A DNA stretch of 64,000 bases from Theristus sp. LFF4_11 (GCA_030248135.1 JASANC010003254.1:62001-126000); one strand, 5' to 3'. Positions 41,301 to 56,300 are shown, counted from the first letter of the stretch. Notes: generated from the sequence alone by a model not told the origin. Numbers and translations: made by a program.

Positions 41301-44300
41301 ACACGGCGGACGTCTTTGACGCCGTCTGAAACGATGGTGCACACGCGTTTAAACGGTTTAACGTTTGCACAATGGTGACTTTGAGTCGCCGTCGACCTTT
41401 TTCTAGAAAAATGTTTCTCGCTGTGAGAACTTGCAGTGAAACATAAATCAATAAACAGTTTTCTTTTTTGCATCACACTGCACAAAAGTATAGAATCCGA
41501 AATAAGGTACATTTCGAGTTTTCTGGTTGAACCTGACTCAATTCTAGAAAATGCTAGTCGTACCTGCACGAAAAAGAACATGCGAAAGGAATGTTTGCAA
41601 ATCTCAAAAAAAAATTACCATAGCCCGAAGAGGACAGATAAGCTCGATCCGAGACGGCGTATTCAGAGACGGAGTCGTTCTCGCCATCGGACAGCAGCGG
41701 CAGCGACGTGTGCGACCCGTCGTGCGAGCCGCTGCGCAGGGCCAGAGTTCGCAGTTGGTCGTTCGTCTGTTTCAGGACGGCGTTCTCGGCCTGCAGATAA
41801 TCGACAGTCTTTGGGGTTGGGGTTTTCAGGTATGCTGAACTTTCTTGATTCAGCTGTTCTGAATGTTTTGGAAGTTTGACGTGCTATGAGTTTATGAAGG
41901 GTACTTCGTATTGCTGGGAGATCACGATTTGGAAAACAAGGAAATATCGTCGATGCGGGAAAAATTGAGATGTTCAATTTTTGCAGTTTTATTTGTACAG
42001 CAACTCATTGTTTGCTTCAACAATTGCAGTGAAAAACTAGAGTTCTACACAGTCTGAAGACAGCGCATTCTGCTATGACACAGTAACGTTGCACAGTCAA
42101 AGACAAACACACAGGGACACACACACAAACGCACACTGCTGCTGCAACATCGCCGGTGTGTTTGCCTCACTATACTGTAATAATAAGTGTCCGGACCAGT
42201 ACTAGCCCTTTGGGTTTACACTACTGTACTAGTGTCCGGTCCGGACCAGCACTCATCCACCGCACGTTTCCCACGCACCCTCAGTTTGTTCAGCTGTTCC
42301 TTCATGTGGTCCAACTGATGCGCGGACGTCAACGCCTCCAGTCTGCACTCGGTCAACGTGCTCTCCTTCTCGATCAACTGCTGCCTCAACGTCACCACCA
42401 TTTCCTCCTCCGCCTCGTTCAGGCGACTGCCGGAACCGGCGATCGGGTGCAGGCGACGCTCCAGGACGCCGTCCTCCGTGTCCGACTTGCCGCCGCCGAG
42501 TTCGCCCGTGCCTTTTTTCTTGTGGAACGCTTTCGTCAGCGAGCTGCGGATCTGCAACAAAAAGTGTTTTCGGGAAATGTTTTTTCTTGTTGTTGTTGTT
42601 GGACTATCAGTCAGGTGAGAGGACATTGAAAGCCAATAGGCAAACAGTGTTGGTAGACCACTTCTCTTGTTGACAACAAAGAAGTAACTAAAACAGTTCG
42701 AAACAATAAAACCAATTGATTGATTTGCAGTGGAACAAAGGAACACACACACACGTACGTACAAGAGACCACAAAAGGTCACTTGGAAAATGATTTAGAA
42801 CACTGTCCTTTCCGTGCAGATATTTTTTGCCCCGCACAATTTTTGTGACGCAGCCAATCAGCTCATCGCGGAAAACAATCACAACAACAAATCAACACAA
42901 AACAGCATTTACGGCACACTAGAAATATACCTGTCGTGTGTCAACGTGGGGCGTCTGTTAGTAAAAAAAGTAGAAAACATATTGTATTAGTGAGTGAGCA
43001 TCAATACTTTTTAATAACAAAATCTTCAAAATAACACATAAACAAAAAACTGACCAAGGATACTGGTCAATCAACATCTGGGTCAGCTTTGTATCAGTGA
43101 AACCAACAAGAAAAAGCGCTTACTCACCCAACTGCGTTTGTTCTTGAACGCGTTTGACTGGCCGTTCAGCGAGTTCTTGTCCGTTTTACTGCTTTTACTG
43201 GAGCTGCTCTTTGAGGATCTCTGACTGACCGTGCTCATCATTGATTCGCACGACGGCTGTCGCGTCAAACCTGATAAAACGTATTTTTTGAGCCACAGAA
43301 TGAGAGTTTTTTATAGGAACTTGCAGAAAAAATAATGCCAAGTCTATTCGCCGACTGAAATCGTGTTTTAGCCTGTGAATAACCTGGTTCAGGAACAGCC
43401 CGCCCCGGAAATAGCCTGGGGCCGAACCTTTTATTTTTGCGTGAAATCGTGAAAACTTTCAGGTCAAACCGCAATTATTCCTCTTTCTTATTGCATAGAT
43501 TGACAGCAAAGTCAGCAGTGGACGGACAATCCGAAACATGGGGCTCAGAACTGGAGTTTCTTTGTGAACCTTTTTAAAGCTGTATTTCCTGTATCATACG
43601 TCAAATCAGCGTGCCTCAATCCAAAAATCGGCAGCAAAACACCTTCACTGAACCAAAACCCCTCATGCGTACCATTCTGCCCGTTGCCATCAGCGCCACT
43701 TTTCTCGGACGCCTTCTGCGACCCGGGTGACGCCGAGTTCGCGGCGCTCAAATTGCCCGGAGACGAGCTCTGATTGGGCGCATTGTTGGCCGGCTGCGTC
43801 TCGTTGAACGTGTGACGCCGATGCACGGCCGGGCTGTTCTGCGTTCGGTGATCGAGTTGAATGCCGGCCTGGCTGCTCAGATCCCGCAGTTCGTTCATTT
43901 GACCGCGCAAGTCGCGCATGTCCGAGTCCTTGGACGCTTGACTTTGTGCCGAGAAGGACTGCGCGGCGTCCTTTTGATTGGCGGCCGCCTGGAAGGAATC
44001 GGCGAGTGGGTGGTAAAATGTTTTTGAGTATTAGAAGGTTTTTGAATGGAAGATGACATTGGTAGCATGTCAAGTGTTCCCACACTACACCCGAGACAGG
44101 ACACTATGCGGGACATCAAGGCGGAGGATTAGACACCGGACGACTGTTCGGACACCTTTTTTAGCGGGTGACAGACGTACAGTATTGCATTTGAAACGAA
44201 TTTGTGAAATTCTTCCATCCTTCTATGAGCAAAAAAATGTACCTGCAACGCTTCGACCCGTTTCGACATCGTCTGTAGTGCACCCTCAAATGCATGCACC

Positions 44301-47300
44301 AACGTGGAATAGTTCGATTGTTGAGCGGTCAAATTGCGGACCTTGTCCTTGTAGGCCTCGATTTCACGGTGCAACTTTCGAATTTCAGACTGATATTTCT
44401 GTTCCTCCATTGTGGAGTAGATTGACGAGGAATTCGAGGCGAGTGAGAGGGCGCTGTCGTGGTGGCGGCCTGGATTGGATTTTTTTTATAAACGGATAAA
44501 AAATTTATCGACGTTTTGTTCGTTCACATTTTGTTCATCAGCAGTGTTGAACTACCGGATTTCAATCTACCAAGATAATGTGCGTGTTTTGCGACTTTAG
44601 TTAATCTTAAACAAAAATAGATTAAAGGTACAGCATGCTTTTTAAAAGCAAGAAGTTTATACAGACATTCGAAAAAGACAAAAAAAACGAACAACTTCAA
44701 GAAACCCACCGGGAGCGGCATTGTGGTGATGATCAGCATTGACACGATTGAGAACACCGGCGAGATACGGCGAATGCGGCCCGGTGACCATGCGGCCGGG
44801 GCCAGCCGGTGCGCTGGCGGCTGATGGCGACGTGGCAAGACTGCAAGAGAGTGAACGTACAATACGCAGTACGGGGAAAAGGGACAGTATGTAAAGGGAA
44901 AAGACGATGATAATCAAAACTAAACAGAACGTGTCTTTTTCATTTAACACAATTGTTTTATTCCATGATGATCACCCACCCAGTATTCGGCATTTCACCA
45001 CCGTTCACCACGCTGCCGCCGCCAGCCGCTGATGCCCGCTGGATCAGATTAGCGTAGATGTTCTGCTCGTGACCGTGCGACGATTGGCGAGCGTAACCTA
45101 ATTATATGGGGAGTTCGAATTTTAATAAAATTTAAATTCCCCCCAAAGTGCAAATTTTCCTGCTGAAATATATGGTAGTGAGCTCAAAACACGCATCTTT
45201 TTTCAACTAAGCGCCAGACGCATACAGAAAAATAAGCCACCAGTACAGAAACAAGCAAGAACGCTCAGTCCAAAGGTAGTGTAGCTATATAGTGCATTGA
45301 AAAGAAACTACAAACGCTAAGTAGCCGCAAGAACAGCCAACCGGCTTGCGAAATGAGAAGCCAGCAGCAAAAGCAATAGAAAGAACTGTGCAATGATCGG
45401 TCTAAACCCCTACCATGCCCATTCATGATCGGTGGTTTTGCCTGTTGCGGTGACGGTTGTTGAGCGGTCGGCTTCCGCTGGTGGTACGGTAGCTGCTGGC
45501 CAGGGTTACGGTGGCTGGTTACGGCAGTCGGCTTGCAGGGTGACTGGTCAACGTCGACTGAAACGGCGGTTGGTGAGATTTTTAGAGACGACTCTACGAT
45601 GTACATGCTGCGACTCATGTTGATCGATTGTTGTTGTGAGTCTTGTTGTTGATTGGATGGCGTGGATTGCGCGGCTGCGCTGATTGGCTGCTGTGGACTA
45701 CGACTGTTCTGGTTGTTGTTGCTGTTGTTGGTGTTGTTGTTGTTGTTGTTGACATCTGTGGTGGATTGGAAAGGAAAGCAATAGTATGAAAACGGACTGA
45801 AGCTCTTGTGATCGCTACTTTTGTGCGCAGAAAATCGCTCTAAACTAATAGCAGTACAATATACAATGTATTACAGCAGAAAGATCAGATCAGAATGAAA
45901 ATGTGAAATCGGTGGTGAAGATTTGATTCTGTCGGACTCATTCGTTGAAAATCAGTACTCGTGAATTTTGACCATCAATTTTTGTTGGATAAAGTTTTGG
46001 TTTGGTAAACATTCGCAACCAAAATGTTCGACTGAGTAATTTGATTACTGATTTTCATGAAAAAAGCAAATTGTGCAACTAACTCCCACTGTGATCTAGC
46101 AATTTTTGGTGGAGTGAAAAGATACGGACAATCGAGTGCGCTGGCTGACTAAGCTTCTTCACGCCAGAAGGAAAATACCCATTCTCAATCTTGATGAGAT
46201 CTTGTGTATGAGACACAAAAAAACGCTAAAAATTACGTTTCCAAAACACCAAAAAACCGTGAGACGAGGCAAAATGAAATGCAAGACAACTAATGCCTAA
46301 AAGCAATTTTCGTTCCGGGTGCAGGAATAAAATCGAAAAGGCAAAAAATAACAAGTGCACATTCTAGATCGGCACGACCAGTGTGACCAAATGCCATTTT
46401 GAAAAAAGAAAAATATTATATTTTTATTTTAGCGAAAATGCTGGCGTGGAGAAACATTTTTGACAAAAAAACTGAGAACAATAAACAGATGATGCTAGAT
46501 AAAATATCATAAATTTTCGGATGATTTTTGTGTCTGTCTCCGTGGCTTGAGAAAAGAAAAACCCATCTGTCAATGTTTTTCGAACCCCGATGTGCTGATT
46601 TCTGGTTTGAACATTTGGCTATCAATCATTTCTTTTTAAAAAACAAATTACTGAAAAGATCAAACACAAAAAAACGTCAAAGTTCTTTCTTTCGGTTCGA
46701 AAAAAATGGTGAAAACGAGATTAGCAGAAAGCAGTGTTGCACCGGCAGGGCTGAGAGACGAAGTGCAAAAAAGAGCGAAAAAAGCACTGGCAGTTTGCAA
46801 AAACTTGCGACATGAAGCAGGCTAAATTGAAAGTATGCATTATGCAAAAAAATCTGCACTGGGAACATAAACTGCGAATTTTTGCATCTGCACTCAAACA
46901 AAAAATGAACAGGATCTGTTCAATTTTTGTTTCAGTGTACCCGATACACGTTGCCCATTCAAACCTCAATTCGAAAAGCAGCAAAAGGCACACTGCGAAA
47001 TAAAATAGTAGGTTCAAGACAACAGAGAGGCATAATTCTTGATCGTCACAAGAATTCAAAAAAGAACCCCAGCAATAACCGTGGTGGTTTTCTACCCGGT
47101 ACAAAAAAGAGCAAAAATGCATCCAAACCCACACATTATTCCCATAAAAAAACCCGCCCGCCGCTCACTTGAATTCATGTTCGTGGCCGACCACCGACTG
47201 GACGGCGGCTCACCGGGATGCTGCTGGTAGTGGTGAGCGTTCTGCTGGTGCACGGGCAACGTGAGGCCGTCTTTGTCGCGGAAGATCGGTACCCGCCGCG

Positions 47301-50300
47301 GGCTGACCAACGCCATCGCAGCCGCCGTGCACGTGGCGGCCGACGCAGACGGCATGGTGCGGTAGTTCTGCGCGTAGTCCGTCTCGCTGTAGTAGCCCAT
47401 CAGGTGGCGTTTGCGGTCGAGCGAATGGTACCCGGACAGCTCGCCGCCCGGCGGCATCATCATTTGCTGCTGTTGATGCGCATGATGCGGGTACTGACCG
47501 CCGTGCGGCGGGTACATTTGCTGCGACGCGGCGGGCTTCTGCGATTGTGCCCGCTGCTGGTGTTCGCGCAAGATCTGCAGTGCGGTGCGACTGCGCGGGC
47601 CGAGCGTGGGCGTGCCGAATGTCGACGACGGATGCGGTGGTGCCGGGTGGTGGTGGTGTACCCGCAACAGTTCCCCGTCGGCGCTCAGTTGCGCGTATTG
47701 GTGGTGTTGTCGGTGGTGCGCGGTTTGCGGGTACAGCGACGCGGCGGTGTTATTCGCGTTCGGCGGGAGACTGAACATCTGGTGGTGACCGCCGTTGGCG
47801 TGCATGTTTTGTTCGCTTTTTGGTCGACTGTTCGGATTGGAATTGGCGTTCTGGTTTGAGGTTAGTGCGGTGCCGCTGACGCCGACGCCAGTCCCGCGGG
47901 CGCTCGTGCGGCATTTCTAGAAATCGTACTCAACATTGTGTAAATTTTTCAATTTTTTCGAGTTTACATGTAATTCAAACACTGAATTGAACGCAAAACC
48001 ATTGGTTCGCTTCCAACAAAAAAGACGTTTGCACGCAAGCGGACGAATTCATCCAAGCTACCAAGCAATCCACAGAAAATAAACAGTCATCCACAAAAAA
48101 CATGCCGCACCTGCAACAACAGATCAATGTTGCCCTGTTCCGCCAGTTTCCGCTGCTGCAACTGGCTGATGTGCTGCTCGGCGTGCTGTGTCGTCATCGT
48201 CGGTGCCGCGATCGTGCCGGCCGCACTCATCCGCGTCGTCGCGCCGCGTGTCGGCGGTTTCGGCCGCGATTTCTGGCCGAACACAGCCGCCTGCGGCTCC
48301 GACAGCGAGCTCCCGGTGAGATCGTCCGTCGAAATGTCGTCAATGTTCTCGACGCTCAGACCGCTGCTGATCGAGCTGCTGTCCTCGAAGCTGGAATTTG
48401 GCGCGAAATTTGAATTTTCTTTGAAATTTGGCGTGAAATTTGGTTTATTGAAATCTTTAATTTGAAAGAGGCATTTTGTAGTTCTGTGTCTGAAGACGGT
48501 GCACTTTTCATGGAGATCTAATGTTGCAGACACACAACCAGGAACAAACGCACAGGCACACACACACACACAGACACACACACACACACACGTAACGATA
48601 TTGCAAATCGTTTGTGTGCTTGTGTGTTTGGTTGCGGACTGTGCACCACGCGTTTCTATCTGAAAGTGCACGACAATTAACAAACCAGGGTTGCATATGT
48701 TTTGACTCGGTCATTTTACCTCGCCCAGAGCATTCAACACAATTGCTTGTGTCTAGTTTTGCAAATTTCGCTGCTGCTGTTACAGATGTGCGCGCTGGGA
48801 TGGTTTTTAAGAATAGGTTAGAATTATCATATTTCGGCCAGTTTTGACTGCTGCTGACACTTGAACGAGTCGCCCAGGTTTTTTATGATGTTGGTGAAAA
48901 TATGGCAAACAATTGGAAATTGTTGTCCTGGTGCGACTGCAAAAGCATCATGCACGCACACACAACAACAATTTTTATATTTTTCACCGTACAAAAGCAA
49001 AATAAACGTTTTTGCCTGATTTCTGGATGTTCACAAGTGATAAAAACTGAGTCGAGTCAAGTTTTTCAACGATTATAAACTTTCGATTGCGGTGAAAACC
49101 GAAAAACCAAATGAAAACTAGTGGTGTAACAAGAAAAAGCAGACATCACACAAAAAGAAAAAATGGGACGAAATGGCGGACCTGCCAACAGAGATCGAAT
49201 TAATTCATTCCAATTTGCATCTTGTCCATTCTGCATTATTATTTTAGGGCATCACTTGCTCTGCCGAGCAAAGTTTTATGTCTCTGATATCTTGACTTCT
49301 TGACGTGCGGCAAGAGAGAAAGAAAAGAAAGTGGTTTTTAATCAAGTTTTTGAAACAACGTGCACAAATTACTTGAGCGCTAGCAACGCGGGATGTTAAA
49401 ACTTTTTTTGGTGCGACGATACGATAGTAAGATGAGACGTAATTGATCATCGAAAGAATATGATATATTTGATACGGTCGCGGACATTTTGGCGCACGTG
49501 GCAATTGAAACTGAAATGTTCTTGATATGATTACAGATTGATGTTTTAAAGGCTGTGTGGTTGCAATTTTCACACGTTTATGATTGAAACCGCAATATAA
49601 AAATTTGACAGAGAAAACTGATACACATTGACATGACAACAACTGATAAGGCGAAAGGGAATTAGGAGAAAGTGACGACAAAACACTCTAATTCTGAATT
49701 TCCGGATAAATAAATTACATGTGAATAGCGGGTGAAGAATGAAACACAACAAAAATCCTAAAAAAAGATAACTACATTTTTCCCGGCAGATTTTGCGTTC
49801 CCCGCGCTTGCCCAATTCCAGAAATAAAAGAAGAAACAAAAAGAAAGGCTTCGTTTACGGTTTTAAGCATCGTCGTTGGCGCTGGCTTGGCGGGGAAAGG
49901 AAAGTTTGCGCTTTGAAAATCAAAGTTCGGTCTAAGCGAGATAAAATTTGCTTGCCATTTTTACGTTGAAAGAATAAAATGCTCTCCTGTTCCGAAGAAG
50001 CAAAAAGCAACAAAAAATCTTACAAAACAAAGCAAAAACCAAAAAAAATTTAATCTTGAATCTTCTTTTTGTCTGCACCCTTTTCCCTAAAGCTTCATTA
50101 CTAAAGCGCACGCGCACGGCATCGGCATGCTCATGCTCATGATCCACTAGCGCGCGTGCACACGCTCCGGCCCCAACAAGAACTTGTTCAAACGCAATTG
50201 TTCTTGCATCTTCCTTCTTGAAAAGGCTTGGCTTAGGTTAGGATTAGGTCAGGATTATGTTTGGCTTGGAATTAGGCTTTAGGATTAGGTTTTGGTTTAG

Positions 50301-53300
50301 GCTAGTTTAGGCAACGTCTGCCAACATCAGTGGTTTGATTTAGTATGACAGGCCAACCACCAACAAGCAGCTTGTTTGCACAAAATATTCCGTGAAGCTT
50401 CATAAGTCACGGGAATGGGAATGAGAGAATGTGAAATCCGAATCCAATAAGACAAAACTCAGCCCACTTGCACCAATTCACGCAGGCGTGTGTTCAATTG
50501 CGGCTCACTAATTGCGACCTGAAGAGTTGCAGCCCGCTGATTGCGGCCCGTTCGATTGCGGCCCGGAGAATTCGGGCTCGGACAATTCCAGCCTGGCGAT
50601 GTTTCACGAGCAATAGTAAACCACCTGTACCGTTTTTCGTGATCTTCGACGAATCCAAAATCAAACAAATCACGGCAAAACAGCTTTTTTCAAAAACTCA
50701 CGTTTCGGAGCCTTTATGTAGATGGCTTGGCTTAGGAGACCTACAACAACTTTGCTTAGTTTTGGGATTAGATTTGACTGAAGTTTATTTTCTTTTTTTA
50801 ATCATTTTAAAATCTGCGATTGCGTTCGTTGATTGTGGAATGCGAAAAAAATCCATCCTCCCAACTCCCAGAAGTTTATTGGTCGTTCTAGGGAAAATTC
50901 GCCGGGCCGGAATCGTCCGGACCGGAAATATTCGGGCGAGAATCGTCCGGGCCAGAAATATTTGGGCCGGAATCGAACGGGGCGCAACTCTTCGGGCCAG
51001 AGGCCGCAATGGTACCAAGAAAAACGGGCAAAGAAGAGGAAACCAGTAAAGAGCGTGAAGTTAACTTTAATTAACGCCCTATATATTTTGTGACTTATGT
51101 AGGCCAACCAAATATTCTGTATTTTACAAGAATTTCTGTGTTTTTCTAAGGCAAAAATTTGGTATTACCCGTGCGATCCCGTGCACCCCCCCCCCTCACG
51201 AAATTTTTCTGCCAGTGCACGTGCACCCCCCCCCCCCTCAGGAAAATTTGCTGCCCGTGCACCCCCCCTCACCGAGAAGGCAACTGACCCCCCTTCCTCT
51301 AAAATTAGGCAAACACCCCCCCCCCTCACCCGAGGTCCCGCTTTCGCTACTGTAATTAAGATTTTTGTTTGAAATTTAAAAGGCCAAGCTTGCTGCGCGT
51401 TCTGTTGTTTATTGCTTGATCAATTGATTCATTGGATTCGTTTAGTCGATTGATTCTGTAATTTGAAAAACAGCACAAAAAGTTCCAAAACTGAAGCCGT
51501 GCCGTGCTTCTCTGATTTGTTCTCTTCTACTTCTGTGGGTCTCTTTCTGACCACTTTTTGTTCTCTGTTTCTCAGAAAGAAAAGACGCGAAAAAGACAAC
51601 AAAGAACAATGAACAAACAACAGAACAAGACAAGATGACGGATCGTGTCATGGGTGGACAGAAAAAGAAAAGCAAGAACATGTCTTGCAAAGCAAGGAGC
51701 GGAAAAAATGGTGGAACAACGACGACGCTCGCTTGTTTTTGTCCGATCGACGTCGACGACCCAGATCCGCCGAATTCAGTTGAAAATTGGAATGCTTGTT
51801 GAAGTGTGAGTTGTTTATTTTCTTTTGTTTATTCTGTTTGTAAACTGTCAGTTGTCGATTTCATTTAGCACGAGCGCTGAGTGTGCGGATGTCAAAAAAA
51901 AAAGAAAAGTGAAACTTTATAGCTTGTTCAACTTTGTTTGCAGTCTCATTGTCTCGCCTGCTTGGTGGTTGCTGTGATTTTCTTCATGCCTTCAATCTTG
52001 AGGACGAATTCAGTTCATTATTCAATTTGATAAATCAATCCAGTCCAGACAGCTAATCGATCCACCAAAGCAACAAACAAACAGATTTATAAGGTTGGTT
52101 TTAGCATTGATTTTTTTGTTTGTCACCATTTAGCAGCGAGTTTGGATGTCGTGGGAAGCACAATCAGAAACGGTTCATTTCAGCTTTTGGACAGAAATTT
52201 TTTTTAACAAGCAGGAACCAAATCCAAAATCACAAAACAGTTGATTTTTTTGTAATTTCATCTTACAGCTTCATGCCTTTCAAACTCGCTTCGACTGAAA
52301 ATTGAATTTTTCTTTGGACTTTCTCAATTTTGCTCAGGCATTCGAAGTGTTTGCAAAATTGCGTTTTTTATGCCGTTCCTTACTTTTTTTGGCTGACGAA
52401 GCCACACGCTCATTTTTTCGAGCGAATTAAGTGGAAAGGAAATCGATGTGACCTGCTGGAAAGCCGCATTAAAACAAATGAATCAAATCAATGAACAATA
52501 GGCAATAAGTAGGTTTGGATGGGTGAAAAGAAAAAAGTGCTTCGAAGGTTACAGGCTCTAGGTGGATGTGACGGCCCATCTATCCTTTAGCGATCGGGGG
52601 TCACTGTTTTTCCTTCACCTGTTCAAAAGTACATTTTTTTCAAATTTCAAACATTCGATTTTCATTTTTTTCTTTAATAATTTTTAAATTTTCAAATGTT
52701 GTCTTACCAATTGAGCAGCAGAAAGCCACGTTCGAAATATTTTGACCGTATTTTCGAGTTTGTATTTGAAATGCGAAATCCGGTCAAACGAAAGTAGGTC
52801 ACATCGGTCATTTTTTGCTCGCTTATAAAAGGTGTGGAATATGATCGCGCAAAATAACATAAAAAAAATCGGTGGTTTGGTGGACAAAGAATTCCAGAGA
52901 ATCAATCAGAAGCACTCAAAATAGCGTTTCGCGATTTTCTCGCTGCCGACAACAAACAGGGAGCGCAGTAAAAGCTAGGCTTGAAAGGTTGCTTCACGGC
53001 AACATCAGCTTGTTCTTGAAAGGCATGGGAAGAAAATCTCTTATGAGGAGCGTGCTTTTTCAGAGGCATCGCATGTGTCAAGTCAACTAATAAGTTTGGA
53101 GTAATTCGCATAGTTGCGCTGAATGTGTGAATGCGATTTTGAAACTAAGTGCGCGGAGCAGATAGCTCTTTTTGGGGATGGCTTTTTCTGGCTGTGCAGG
53201 TTGGGTGGCGGAGAACTGGTACCCGGAGAACTGGTCACCGGAGAACTGGTACCCTCTCACAAACGCACGCGGAGAACTGGTACCCGGAGAACTGGTCACC

Positions 53301-56300
53301 GGAGAACTGGTACCCACTCTGGTTGCGCGTGTTTCACTGCCTTTTTCCGTTACTGTTGAAGGTTTTTAGATTAATAAAAAGATTTTGTAAAAACTTTGTT
53401 TGTTTTATATTAATTGACTCATTCGAAATGTACAGGGTGGGCCAAAAAATCTACAGGATTTCAAATTGCTTTATCTCGCGTCTGGTTTGAGGTTTCAGGC
53501 TGAAATATGGAAACATTTCATGTGGAAACTAAGGTTCGTACTTTTTCAATTTAAAAAATTTCTGTTTCTGATGATGTCTGATGATATTGTCCATTGGAAT
53601 CATCGGTGCTAGACATGGAAGCATTTCAATGCCGAAAGCGAAAGCTATCACTTCTTTCTGGTGCAGTCAAATGTCTGCGTCAATCTTGCACACACCGTTT
53701 TCATCTATTTACAAAAAATGTCAAAACACGATTAAACAGAAAGAAAAACCTCTAAAAATTAAAAAAATGCGAACCTAAATACTATAAAACTTTCAAATTT
53801 TAAGTAGTTTGAACCCCGGTAGCTTTTTGGCCAACCCTGTACTTTAATTATTTGTTATTTATATTTAATTTTAAATAAATGAAAAAGATATGGTTAATTA
53901 AATTCAGGATGGAGTGTGGATAAATAACTTTTGGAGATGGGTACCAGTTCTCCGGTGACCAGTTCTCCGCACGCGCAAATCAGAGGGTACCAGTTCTCCG
54001 CGTGACCAGTTCTCCGGGTACCAGTTCTCCGGTGACCAGTTCTCCGGGTACCCTACAGTTCTCCTACTGCCGTGCAGGTTAGCTGCTCTTTCACGCCGCT
54101 GTCATTTGGTTTTGTAGCTGCGTTTTCTTGACTATGTTTCACAATGAATGGCTAAAAGTTGCGTGTGCCTGTGTGCCATGGTGTGTTGCCTCGTCCATGT
54201 TCATGTGGCTCGCTCAACGCGCCTAGATGGATAATGCACTTTTGAGTAGTTGTACTCCACGAGAAGCCATTGAAAAGTCGGACAAAAGCGCGTAAGAAAT
54301 CGCATTAGCAGGTCGCAAGCGACATGATGGCGAGCATATGCCATGAGATAAATGATTACGTTGTTTGTCAAAAGTAGTGCGGTGTAGAATAAGTGCGTGT
54401 ATTTGTGGTTAGTTATAAAAGTTTGATGAAAATTGCCCTCGTAGGTGGCTGTATGAACCAGAAGCTTTTGCGTTTTCAGTGTGGTGTGTGATATCGCAAA
54501 AAGAAAAAGTAGAATGCAAATGCAAATGATGAATAAAACACCAGGTCTAACTATATGTTTGTAGTATTTTGTAGTGCGAATCGCAAAGAGCGAAAGTACG
54601 AGATGAAACGTATTTTTAGCTTAGGGTCGTGCGTTCGCCTCTCATCGGCGTCGCAGATCCATTACGGCAGCATCCGTATATTTTAACGTATGCATGTTGG
54701 TGTTTTAAGAAGCTGCAACCGGCTCAGCTGAGTAATTGGTAGTACACTCCGGCACTTCAACGTGGACAAAACCGTTTTTACTATGATAGTAAAACAGTGA
54801 ACGCTGTTTTTCGATTCAAAAGTACTTCAGCTGTTGAATATTTGTTGAGTTGGAGCAGTAAGTGCAATGTGCATGAAACTTGGCTTCGATAACTATTGCA
54901 GTACAATGTCATATAAATTTACAAAATGAAATGCAGGAAAAAATTTATTTCGAAATAAGGAATGGTTCTGATCTGAACAGATTCAGATTCAGCGGTTTTG
55001 TTTTTAAATATTTGAGTGGGTAGAAAATGCGTCAGTGCAACCATGCAAGTGTTAATACGATCCTTAAATGTAAACAATAATATCCGGTGTAATAGATGAT
55101 AGAGTAGTCAACACTCAATTGAAACTAAAATTCAGGGCGCTGCGCTACCTTGTCTCAGCGCGTTTCACGCATGACTGCGAAGACGTCGATGGTGTGATTA
55201 GTCCATCAATTTTCAGACACCGTCAAGAAAAGATTAATATGCGCATAATGTTAACAAGCCACCCGGTTGATCATGCCTTAAAAAGCGAGAAAGGGAATTT
55301 GCTGACTTTGAGCGACAGGTGGTTTTTTGATAAGTTATATTGGTGTATGTGCCGCCGTCTTTGAAGGCTATTACGATTCATGAGAAATGTTGTTCCGGCA
55401 CACCCTCTTAGAACGCTGCATCTATAAACATCTGCTGCGTGTTTCTTGTCGGCTGAGGCTGCCCTGTGCTGGTTGGAGTGATTTCAAGCAGTCATGTCAT
55501 AATGTTCAGCTACATAAACCGAAGACTAGGTTGGTTTTGGTCGGCTTTTTTGTGAATCTACCAAATAAGTGTTGACGGCCTGGTGCTTTGAAACGCATGG
55601 CGCGTGCCTCCTGTGTTTTTTTTAATCTCAAGGAATTGGATGCTGACTAGAAAAGGCTAAACTAAATGAGAAATTTGTTGTACGGATGAAATGTAGTTGA
55701 CTATGCGGCAAAATGCTGGAATACTGTAAATCAGACAGTAAGTGCGCTGAAGTTTAGTTTTCAGTAGTGAACAAATACTTCGCAGTGGTCGATGTTTTAC
55801 GTTGTATCGAAAGAATTGTACGAATTTCAGAAAAAGGTTGGGTTTGAGTAACTGAAAACATTTCTGGCACGTTTTCGTCATCAACGACACGACGAACACA
55901 CAAGACATGATGAGTCACGAACACTGTACGATTTATCAATAATGCATATATGTATGTAACTACAAACAGTTACGAGCGACAGCTGAAAATGGTTTTGTTT
56001 AAAATTAGCCGCCCCAATGCGTAAGGTTACTCTGGAAATGTGTCAGGCGGCGGTTATTTGACACACAAAACTAACTGTCGGTACCTAGCGCTTCGATTGC
56101 CGCCTTCTAATGCGGAATCCAGTTGCTCGGCACAAGCCACCGAGAAAACGTCGATCGGTGCGACGGCGCCAAGTTCGCCGATCACGATGCTACGCGACAA
56201 AATGTTTGTATGGTCGGCTTTGTCGCTCTTCCGGCGACTGAGCGTCAGAAATCCAGTTTCAAAAATCGGTCGATTACTGAACAAACTACTGCGATGCAGT

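Noticed and set aside
41663..41977. Arg-rich 104-codon minus-strand frame
   Set aside because: Out of frame with NAV; the correct frame gives the LQAENAVLKQ coiled coil with matching phases.
47218..47859. 213-codon plus-strand frame opposite NAV exon f
   Set aside because: Antisense shadow of the His/Gln-rich exon; Val/Arg composition results from the complementary codons.
53123..53490. Frames with RRTGT / ENWYP / ELVPG pentapeptide repeats
   Set aside because: All three frames are open because the 15-bp fold-back unit is a multiple of three without stops; not a pentapeptide-repeat protein.
54630..54770. tRNA-like string (GGCTCAGCTGAG ... TGGTAGTACACTCC)
   Set aside because: Resembles a D-arm only; no matching acceptor, anticodon and T arms could be folded.
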